NCBI GenBank assembly: GCA_023395595.1
Contig: JAEWYO010000039.1
Span: 1-5,517, forward strand
Reading direction: 5' to 3'
DNA: 5,517 bases
Origin: Bacillota bacterium
GTDB taxonomy: Bacteria > Bacillota > Clostridia > Christensenellales > CAG-138
Shown here: in pieces, positions 1 through 4,040 of the stretch
How the letters are laid out: every line of letters begins with the position of its first letter
How positions within the stretch are numbered: position 1 is the first letter of the stretch
Position numbers and translations under genes: made by a program
The notes under the pieces: model-generated
What the model saw: only the letters and a program-made list of their open reading frames with translations
What the model was told of the DNA's origin: nothing
Database searches by the model: none

Positions 1-349
1 CAACTTCTTTGAAAGCCGCAACGATCTTCTCTGCGTCTTCCTTGTTAACGCCTTCCTTGACTTTGCTCGGTGCGCCGTCAACGACGTCCTTGGCTTCTTT
101 GAGGCCGAGGCCGGTGAGCTCACGAACGACCTTGATGACCTTGATCTTCTCGGCGCCGACATCCTTGAGGATGACGTCGAACTCGGTCTTTTCTTCCACT
201 TCTTCAGCGGCTGCGGCGGCGGGGCCGGCAACTGCAACAGCGGATGCGGCGGCGGACACGCCAAATTCTTCTTCGAGGGCTTTCACGAGCTCAAAAAGCT
301 CCAGAACGGACATCGCTTTGATATCAGCGATCAATTGTTCCTTATTCAT
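1..349 (-). CDS. rplL: 50S ribosomal protein L7/L12 (3' end outside window)
   Basis: The product is the multicopy acidic stalk protein of the large ribosomal subunit, which recruits and stimulates translational GTPases such as EF-Tu and EF-G; it binds as dimers to the C-terminal helix of L10. The 116 visible residues show the family layout: an N-terminal dimerisation helix region (about 1-33, MNKEQLIADIKAMSVLELFE), an Ala/Val/Gly/Pro-rich flexible hinge (about 34-50), and the globular C-terminal domain from about residue 56 with the conserved stretch VVRELTGLGLKEAKDVVDGA. The frame is still open at base 1, and by comparison with family length (about 120-125) only some 7-9 residues plus the stop are missing. 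The start ATG at 349-347 has an AAGGAG ribosome binding site 6 bases upstream. It follows rplJ by 72 bases and is co-transcribed with it. Identification is certain. Confidence 0.98.
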   Translation of the reverse strand, partial: MNKEQLIADIKAMSVLELFELVKALEEEFGVSAAASAVAVAGPAAAAAEEVEEKTEFDVILKDVGAEKIKVIKVVRELTGLGLKEAKDVVDGAPSKVKEGVNKEDAEKIVAAFKEV

Positions 350-371
350 AATAAACTCCTTACATTTTTAT

Positions 372-386
372 TGCGGATGATCCGCA
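372..386 (-). other. Small palindrome/hairpin in the rplJ-rplL gap
   Basis: TGCGGATGATCCGCA is a perfect 7+1+7 inverted repeat; as RNA it would form a 5-bp stem with a 5-nt loop. It sits in the 72-base space between the rplJ stop and the rplL ribosome binding site. On the minus strand it is followed by A-rich, not U-rich, sequence, so it is not an intrinsic terminator. It could mark an mRNA processing or spacing element that helps L12 be made in excess of L10, but nothing in the sequence proves a function. Confidence 0.4.
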
Positions 387-421
387 TATTTGTCGTTGAT
401 TGTAATACGCGAACTTCCGCT

Positions 422-931
422 TTACGCTTCCGCTCCGCCCTGCTTCTTGGCGATCTCGTTGAGTGCGATTGCGAACTTGGAAATCGGGGACATCATAGAA
501 CCCAACATACGTGCAATCATCACCTCGCGGCTCGGCAGGTCTGCAATTGCTTCGACCTGGGTCGCATTGAGAATGCTCTTTTCGACGAAGCCGCCCTTGA
601 GCTCACACTTCTTCGCTTTCTTGACGAAAGCTTTGAGGATGCGCGCCGGAGCTGCAACGTCATCATAACCAAACGCGAAAGCGCTGGGTCCTTTGAGTAC
701 GGATGCTTCCTTTGCATCGATGCCGTTTGCTTCACACGCGCGCTCCATGATGTGGTTTTTGATAACCGCATATTCCACGCCCGCTTTGCGCATTTCTGCA
801 CGAAGCTCGGTATCCTCCGCAACGGAGATGCCGCGATAATCGAACACGACGATGCTCTGTGCCTTTTTGATCTTCTCCGCGACAGAAGCAACCTGTTCTG
901 CTTTGCGTTCTACGTTCTGAACGTTTGCCAT
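422..931 (-). CDS. rplJ: 50S ribosomal protein L10
   Basis: L10 forms the base of the ribosomal stalk: its N-terminal domain binds 23S rRNA beside L11, and its C-terminal helix carries the L7/L12 dimers. The 169-residue product has the usual family length and pattern: YRGISVAEDTELRAEMRKAG (33-51 region) followed by VEYAVIKNHIMERA, the segment LKGPSAFAFGYDD near 79-91, LKGGFVE near 111-117, the DLPSREVMIARMLG turn near 131-144, and a long C-terminal helix (about 145-165) that would hold the L12 dimers. The start at 931-929 is preceded by a full AAGGAGGTGA anti-16S match (950-941) at 9-base spacing. L10, in complex with L12, is known in bacteria to repress its own operon through the leader RNA, and such a leader lies directly upstream. 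rplL follows. Confidence 0.98.
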   Translation of the reverse strand: MANVQNVERKAEQVASVAEKIKKAQSIVVFDYRGISVAEDTELRAEMRKAGVEYAVIKNHIMERACEANGIDAKEASVLKGPSAFAFGYDDVAAPARILKAFVKKAKKCELKGGFVEKSILNATQVEAIADLPSREVMIARMLGSMMSPISKFAIALNEIAKKQGGAEA

Positions 932-940
932 CTAGTTGTT

Positions 941-950
941 TCACCTCCTT
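941..950 (-). promoter_or_regulatory. Perfect ribosome binding site of rplJ
   Basis: AAGGAGGTGA matches the 16S rRNA 3' end over ten bases, 9 bases before the rplJ ATG. It lies just downstream of the leader terminator T-tract, so any transcript that escapes attenuation has a fully accessible, very strong initiation site. This fits transcriptional rather than translational control of rplJ. Confidence 0.85.
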
Positions 951-965
951 GTGCCTGTTTAAAGG

Positions 966-1002
966 AAAATAAAAAACCCTCCGCCCAAATCAAGACGAAA
1001 GG
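966..1002 (-). terminator. Leader attenuator (intrinsic terminator) upstream of rplJ
   Basis: The minus strand can form a 9-bp stem: CCTTTCGTC (1002-994) with GGCGGAGGG (985-977), including three G-U pairs, around an 8-nt loop. The stem is followed immediately by TTTTTTATTTT (976-966). It lies between the L10 leader RNA and the rplJ ribosome binding site, the place expected for the transcription attenuator known from Firmicutes rplJL leaders. Its 5' arm overlaps a segment (1005-998) that can instead pair with the 3' edge of the L10-binding structure, so it looks conditional rather than constitutive. Confidence 0.8.
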
Positions 1003-1030
1003 ATGACATACAAACCAATATGGATGTTGT

Positions 1031-1100
1031 ACGCATCACCTCGGCAGGACTTATGCGGTCTCCCGCTGCCGGCTGTCTTGGGCGATTACTTGTTACCGCA
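1031..1100 (-). promoter_or_regulatory. L10 leader RNA (autoregulatory L10/L12-binding element)
   Basis: The 5' untranslated RNA of rplJ contains the conserved L10-leader signature: AGACAGC (1077-1071) on the 5' side and CTGCCGAGG (1047-1039) on the 3' side. GGCAG (1070-1066) pairs with CTGCC (1047-1043), and the top of the element is a GCGG-GAGA-CCGC hairpin closed by a GNRA-type loop (1066-1055). The unpaired ATAAGTC (1054-1048) occupies the position of the kink-turn-like internal loop in this family. In Bacillus and relatives, L10 complexed with L12 binds such a leader and favours termination at the following hairpin. The strand, the distance to rplJ and the downstream terminator all agree. 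The 5' boundary is estimated from the promoter, not measured. Confidence 0.87.
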
Positions 1101-1106
1101 GAGAAT

Positions 1107-1134
1107 GTTATCATACGCAAAACGCGTTTGTCAA
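1107..1134 (-). promoter_or_regulatory. Sigma-A type promoter of rplJ-rplL
   Basis: A perfect -35 box TTGACA (1134-1129) is followed after 16 bases by GATAAC (1112-1107), which keeps the central ATAA of the -10 consensus. A TATGAT at 1115-1110 looks better but would leave only a 13-base spacer. The expected start point is near 1100, giving a leader of about 170 nt that contains the L10 leader and its attenuator. The promoter lies directly after the rplA terminator, which makes rplJL a separately controlled unit. Confidence 0.78.
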
Positions 1135-1157
1135 CCAATTCTGCAAAACAAGCGCTG

Positions 1158-1205
1158 AAAAAAACAAACTCCGCCCGGGAAAGCCTCCCGCAGGAGACCT
1201 TCCCG
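1158..1205 (-). terminator. Intrinsic terminator after rplA
   Basis: Starting 15 bases after the rplA stop codon, the minus strand forms a 13-bp stem, CGGGAAGGTCTCC (1205-1193) with GGAGGCTTTCCCG (1188-1176), with two G-U pairs and a TGCG loop (1192-1189). After GGCGGAG comes the T-tract TTTGTTTTTTT (1168-1158). The A-rich bases just after the stop codon can pair onward with the G/T-rich 3' flank, extending the base of the hairpin into the T-tract. The 7-nt gap between core stem and T-tract may weaken termination, so partial read-through into rplJ is possible. Confidence 0.75.
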
Positions 1206-1220
1206 AAGCGAATGTGTTTC

Positions 1221-1910
1221 TTAGAACTTGAGGGTGTTGAACTTGATGCCAGGGCCCATCGTGGCGCTGATGACAACGCTCTTGAGATAGGTGCCCTTTG
1301 CTGCGGACGGCTTCGCCTTGACGATGGCATCCATCAGCGTGGTCAGGTTCTCTTCCAGTTTGTCCGCACCGAACGACGCTTTGCCGATCGGGCAGTGCAC
1401 GATGCTGGTCTTGTCAACGCGATACTCCACCTTACCGGCTTTGATGTCGGTGACGGCTTTGGCGACGTCCATGGTGACCGTACCGCTCTTCGGGTTCGGC
1501 ATGAGGCCTTTCGGGCCGAGGACGCGACCGATGCGACCGACGACACCCATCATATCCGGGGTCGCGACGCAAACGTCGAACTCAAACCAGTTCTCGGTCT
1601 GGATTTTCTTCACGAGGTCTTCGTCGCCAACATAATCGGCGCCGGCTTCCAGCGCTTCGCGGGCTTTGTCAGCCTTGGCGAACACGAGGACGCGAACCTT
1701 TTTGCCCGTGCCATGCGGCAGAACGACTGCACCGCGAACCTGCTGGTCTGCGTGGCGGGGGTCAACGCCGAGGCGGACAGAAGCTTCGATGGTTTCGTCA
1801 AACTTCGCTTTCGCGGTGGTCAGAACGAGATCGAGGCCTTCACGAACATCATACTGCTTCTGGGCTTCGATGTTCTTCTTGCTTTCGGTATACTTTTTGC
1901 CATGTTTCAT
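1221..1910 (-). CDS. rplA: 50S ribosomal protein L1
   Basis: L1 binds the mobile L1 stalk of 23S rRNA (helices 76-78), which helps move deacylated tRNA out of the E site; it is also the translational repressor of its own operon. The 229-residue product has the standard length. It begins with the usual basic segment MKHGKKYTESKK, has the RNA-binding domain I halves at either end and domain II in the middle (about 68-158), and carries the L1 signature VGRIGRVLGPKGLMPNPK followed by SGTVT (124-145). The C-terminal part ends SVVISATMGPGIKFN, which is typical. The gene follows rplK by 14 bases, and its GAGGAG ribosome binding site overlaps the rplK TGA stop, which suggests translational coupling. 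A likely L1-binding site lies in the leader of rplK. Identification is certain. Confidence 0.98.
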   Translation of the reverse strand: MKHGKKYTESKKNIEAQKQYDVREGLDLVLTTAKAKFDETIEASVRLGVDPRHADQQVRGAVVLPHGTGKKVRVLVFAKADKAREALEAGADYVGDEDLVKKIQTENWFEFDVCVATPDMMGVVGRIGRVLGPKGLMPNPKSGTVTMDVAKAVTDIKAGKVEYRVDKTSIVHCPIGKASFGADKLEENLTTLMDAIVKAKPSAAKGTYLKSVVISATMGPGIKFNTLKF

Positions 1911-1924
1911 GTTCTCGTTCCTCC

Positions 1925-2350
1925 TCAGTCTGCGACGATGACGCCCATGCTGCGCGCCGTGCCCGCAACCATGGACATTGCCGTTTCCACACTGCCCGCG
2001 TTGAGGTCGGGCATTTTCAGCTCGGCGATTTCACGCACCTGAGCCTTCGTGATCGTGGCAACTTTCGTCTTGTTCGGTACGCCAGAGGCGGTCTCGATAC
2101 CGCAAGCCTTTTTGATCAGGATCGCAGCGGGAGGCGTCTTGGTGATAAACGAGAACGAGCGGTCTGCATACACGGTGATAACAACTGGGATGATCAGACC
2201 GGCGGATTTCTGCGTGCGTTCATTGAACTCTTTGCAGAAAGCCATGATGTTTACGCCCTGTTGACCCAGCGCGGGGCCGACCGGCGGCGCGGGCGTCGCT
2301 TTCGCCGCAGGAATTTGCAGCTTTACGTAGCCTTGGATTTTCTTTGCCAT
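1925..2350 (-). CDS. rplK: 50S ribosomal protein L11
   Basis: L11 binds the GTPase-associated centre of 23S rRNA together with L10 and takes part in factor binding, the stringent response and thiostrepton sensitivity. The 141-residue product has the exact usual length: N-terminal domain with MAKKIQGYVKLQIPAAKATP and the proline-rich APPVGPALGQQGVNI (21-35), where mutations give thiopeptide resistance in other bacteria and which looks wild type here, then ERTQKSAGLIIPVVITVY and the rRNA-binding C-terminal domain. The start at 2350 is chosen because it gives the conserved MAKK N-terminus and has GGAGGG (2363-2358) 7 bases upstream. A longer GTG start at 2404 would translate the regulatory RNA and is rejected. 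It lies 115 bases after nusG and is coupled to rplA. Confidence 0.98.
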   Translation of the reverse strand: MAKKIQGYVKLQIPAAKATPAPPVGPALGQQGVNIMAFCKEFNERTQKSAGLIIPVVITVYADRSFSFITKTPPAAILIKKACGIETASGVPNKTKVATITKAQVREIAELKMPDLNAGSVETAMSMVAGTARSMGVIVAD

Positions 2351-2375
2351 TGCAGTTCCCTCCGTTAAATTGGTT

Positions 2376-2404
2376 GTGGTAAGCGGGGTGCCTCCCCCTC
2401 CCAC
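2376..2404 (-). promoter_or_regulatory. Probable L1-binding mRNA site (23S rRNA mimic) before rplK
   Basis: The mRNA folds as GUGG (2404-2401) paired with CCAC (2379-2376). An asymmetric internal loop follows (GA on one side, GCUUA on the other), then GGGG (2397-2394) pairs with CCCC (2388-2385) under a 5-nt loop. The pattern GUGGGAGG ... UA-CCAC matches, as I remember it, the L1-binding part of 23S rRNA (GUGGGAGG ... AAAUACCAC in E. coli). L1 is known to repress rplK-rplA translation by binding a leader copy of its rRNA site. The element ends 12 bases before the rplK ribosome binding site, a good position for this control. The L1 assignment is by analogy. Confidence 0.78.
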
Positions 2405-2410
2405 GTTCTA

Positions 2411-2455
2411 ATCACGCATATCGCGTAATAGATGACTCTGCGCTGCGTAAGCAGC
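2411..2455 (-). other. Two tandem hairpins in the nusG-rplK gap
   Basis: On the minus strand GCTGC-TTAC-GCAGC (2455-2442) is followed by ATTACGC-GATAT-GCGTGAT (2429-2411), a 7-bp stem with one G-U pair. Neither is followed by a U-tract, so they are not terminators. TTACGC occurs in both elements, so GCGTGA could pair with either copy. They precede the L1-binding element and probably help fold or process the 115-base intercistronic leader. I see no convincing -35/-10 pair in this gap, so rplK is most simply transcribed from the rpmG promoter. Confidence 0.45.
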
Positions 2456-2465
2456 ATTTGAAAGA

Positions 2466-3053
2466 TTAGAGCCTCTGAACCTGAACAAAGTCGAGTTCGA
2501 CAGGCGTTTCTCTTCCGAACATGGACACCGTGAGCTTGATCTTCTGGCGTTCAATATCGAGCGCTTCGACGCGTCCGGTGAAGTTCTCCAGCGGGCCGTT
2601 GATGACGCGGACATGCTCGCCCACTTCGATATTGAGCATGATCGGAATGCGTTCCACACCCATCGAGGTGACCTCTTCATCGGATAGCGGGACAGGTTTG
2701 CTGCCCGGACCCACAAAGCCGGTGACACCGCGGGTGTTGCGCACGACATACCAAGCGCGGGGATTCATCACGAGATCGATGGATTTACCGCCGCCCTGCT
2801 CAGCGGGACGCTCTTTTTCCATCACGTCCACGAGCATTTTTACCATTACATAACCGGGAAATACTTTTCTCTGGGTTACTTTGCGTTTTCCGTTGGGCAA
2901 AATCTCGATGGTTTCCTCCGTGGGGTATTTCACCTCAAGGATGATATCCTGAAGCCCTGCGTTTTCCACGGACTTTTCAAGGTCTTCCTTGACCTTGTTT
3001 TCATAACCCGAGTAGGTATGAACCACGTACCATTTTGCTTCCTGCACGCTCAT
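2466..3053 (-). CDS. nusG: Transcription elongation and termination factor NusG
   Basis: NusG binds the RNA polymerase clamp through its N-terminal NGN domain and contacts ribosomal protein S10 or Rho through its KOW domain. In Firmicutes it also affects pausing. The NGN part begins with KWYVVHTYSGYENKVKEDLE (7-26), followed by RKVFPGYVMVKM (62-73) and WYVVRNTRGVTGFVGPGSKP (101-120). The KOW domain is at about 142-168 (VGEHVRVINGPLENFTGRVE), and the protein ends with FGRETPVELDF. Length 195 is slightly above the usual 175-180 because of roughly 20 extra residues at about 76-98, between VKM and WYVVRNT. Only 6 bases separate it from secE, whose TAA stop overlaps the AAGGAG ribosome binding site. 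Because that site lies only 2 bases before the ATG, the GTG at 3047-3045 is a serious alternative start (193 residues). Confidence 0.97.
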   Translation of the reverse strand: MSVQEAKWYVVHTYSGYENKVKEDLEKSVENAGLQDIILEVKYPTEETIEILPNGKRKVTQRKVFPGYVMVKMLVDVMEKERPAEQGGGKSIDLVMNPRAWYVVRNTRGVTGFVGPGSKPVPLSDEEVTSMGVERIPIMLNIEVGEHVRVINGPLENFTGRVEALDIERQKIKLTVSMFGRETPVELDFVQVQRL

Positions 3054-3055
3054 AA

Positions 3056-3061
3056 CTCCTT
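3056..3061 (-). promoter_or_regulatory. nusG ribosome binding site with unusual spacing
   Basis: AAGGAG overlaps the secE stop codon and lies just 2 bases before the annotated nusG ATG (3053-3051), much closer than is normal. Measured to the in-frame GTG at codon 3 (3047-3045), the gap is 8 bases, which is ideal. Either start leaves the conserved KWYVVHTYSG region intact. Confidence 0.65.
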
Positions 3062-3707
3062 ACCCGATTTTGATGCTGCTCAATGCGCCGAAACCACTCG
3101 AGAACGCAAGGTCGAGAAGACCGATGAGAAGCGCCATTGCCAGAACAAAGATGACGACCGCCAGCGTGTGGCTGAAGAGCTCTTTGCCGGTGAGCCATGT
3201 AAGCTTTTTCACTTCACCGACCATCTCCCGCAGGAAGCGGAACAGGCCGACATCGTGCTTGCCATCCACGGCGATTGCATAAAACAGCGTAACCACGACG
3301 GCGACGATGCCGCAGACGAGCGCCATCGTGCCCATCTTGGCAGACGCGGTCAAAATGACGAGGGCATACACCAGTGAAAGCGTGCCGAGCGTCATGAGGG
3401 TCTTGCCCTTCTTGCTGAACAAACCAAGAACACCTGCAACTGCCATCAGCAGGCCGAGCAGGCCGCTTGCGATCTTCAGGCCGGTCGAAAGCGTGTAGCT
3501 TTCGGAAGGCGTGATGATCTGCATCGTGTTGTAAACGGCGAGGAAAAGCCCGCCTGCCGCGAGAAGAATGCTAGCGGGAAGGAGCAGCTTCGGGCCAACC
3601 TGGCTCCAAAACGGCTTCTTGTGCGCATGTCCGTGCGCGTCGATCTTTGCGATCTTTTTGTCCGCGCTCTTGGCATCCTTCTTCGGTGTGCTAAGATTTT
3701 GTGCCAT
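3060..3707 (-). CDS. secE: Preprotein translocase subunit SecE with long N-terminal membrane extension
   Basis: SecE clamps the SecY channel of the SecYEG protein-export translocon. The SecE domain is at the C-terminus of this 215-residue product: an amphipathic helix FRFLREMVGEVKK (156-168), the conserved LTWLTGKEL (169-177), and one membrane span (about 181-204), ending in SSGFG like other bacterial SecE proteins. Most single-span SecE proteins have about 60-90 residues, and E. coli SecE has 127 with three spans. Here about 150 residues precede the domain: a Lys/Ala/His-rich cytoplasmic start (1-40) and four hydrophobic stretches at about 41-60, 77-97, 103-122 and 126-147. The ATG at 3707-3705 has GAGG 6 bases upstream, and internal Met codons have no well-spaced ribosome binding site, so the long form is probably real. 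The gene sits between rpmG and nusG, the usual Firmicutes position. I do not recognise the extension. Confidence 0.93.
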   Translation of the reverse strand: MAQNLSTPKKDAKSADKKIAKIDAHGHAHKKPFWSQVGPKLLLPASILLAAGGLFLAVYNTMQIITPSESYTLSTGLKIASGLLGLLMAVAGVLGLFSKKGKTLMTLGTLSLVYALVILTASAKMGTMALVCGIVAVVVTLFYAIAVDGKHDVGLFRFLREMVGEVKKLTWLTGKELFSHTLAVVIFVLAMALLIGLLDLAFSSGFGALSSIKIG

Positions 3708-3731
3708 ATCGTTCCTCTTTCGTCGTATCCG

Positions 3732-3893
3732 TTATTTGGATTCGCGATGCGTGGTGTGCTTGCGGCAGAAACGGCAATACTTGCTGAACTCAAGTCTCTC
3801 CGGGTCGTTCTTTTTGTTCTTGTAGGTGTTGTAGTTCCTCTGCTTGCACTCGGTGCAGGCCAGGGTGATTTTTACGCGTGCATCTGCTGCCAT
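3732..3893 (-). CDS. rpmG: 50S ribosomal protein L33, zinc-binding type
   Basis: L33 is a small large-subunit protein near the E site. The 53-residue product MAADARVKITLACTECKQRN... has the four cysteines of a zinc ribbon as two CxxC pairs (C13/C16 and C40/C43), so it is the zinc-containing form and not the cysteine-free paralogue made under zinc limitation. The middle part NYNTYKNKKNDPERLEFSKY is typical of the family, and the protein ends in the basic KHTTHRESK. The start ATG has GGAGGG (3907-3902) 8 bases upstream. It is the first gene after a strong promoter and lies 24 bases before secE; rpmG-secE-nusG is the classical Firmicutes order. Bacteria often carry further rpmG copies elsewhere, so the copy number is unknown. 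Confidence 0.97.
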   Translation of the reverse strand: MAADARVKITLACTECKQRNYNTYKNKKNDPERLEFSKYCRFCRKHTTHRESK

Positions 3894-3935
3894 GGTCAAT
3901 ACCCTCCGTAAATTCGGTTAAAACATCATAAATCG

Positions 3936-3981
3936 AGCCCCTTTGCGGGGCACCTTCAAAAGATACCACACCAAAGGGGCT
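3936..3981 (-). repeat. 10-bp inverted repeat spanning the rpmG promoter
   Basis: AGCCCCTTTG (3936-3945) and CAAAGGGGCT (3972-3981) are perfect complements separated by 26 bases. One arm lies inside the -35/-10 spacer of the rpmG promoter, and the other lies about 10-20 bases past the expected start point. The downstream arm also belongs to a local hairpin, GCCCC-GCAAA-GGGGC (3951-3937 on the minus strand), which would form near the 5' end of the rpmG transcript. It could be an operator, a weak terminator for tldE read-through, or a 5' stabilising hairpin; no strong U-tract supports the terminator reading. Confidence 0.6.
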
Positions 3982-3988
3982 GTGTCAA
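3960..3988 (-). promoter_or_regulatory. Strong sigma-A promoter of rpmG-secE-nusG-rplK-rplA
   Basis: A perfect TTGACA (3988-3983), a 17-base spacer and TATCTT (3965-3960) with TGG directly before it (an extended -10) form a good housekeeping promoter. A/T-rich sequence upstream (about 3991-4006 on the minus strand) could act as an UP element. The expected start point is near 3953, leaving about 60 bases of leader before rpmG. No other convincing promoter is seen before rplJ, so this one probably serves all five genes. Confidence 0.8.
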
Positions 3989-4040
3989 TCAGTTATTTCA
4001 TTTTCGCCAGACTTTTTGGGAAAAACCTCGCAATACCGCC

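Noticed and set aside
1020..2042. Long plus-strand open frame (340 codons) opposite rplA and part of rplK
   Set aside because: It is antisense to certain ribosomal genes, covers the L10 leader and promoter, has no ribosome binding site and resembles no protein family I know; it results from codon bias of the real strand.
1925..2404. Longer L11 from a GTG at 2404
   Set aside because: The extra 18 residues would be encoded by the L1-binding RNA element; the ATG at 2350 has a good ribosome binding site and gives the conserved MAKK start.
3936..3981. Calling the promoter-spanning inverted repeat a plain terminator of tldE
   Set aside because: The arms are 26 bases apart and the downstream minus-strand sequence is only weakly T-rich; a perfect TTGACA promoter overlaps it, so it is listed as a repeat of unknown role.
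4005..4035. TTTTT-CCC-AAAAA hairpin just after pmbA as a terminator
   Set aside because: The stem is five A-T pairs only, with no GC core and no following T-tract on the minus strand; termination after pmbA is not supported by it.
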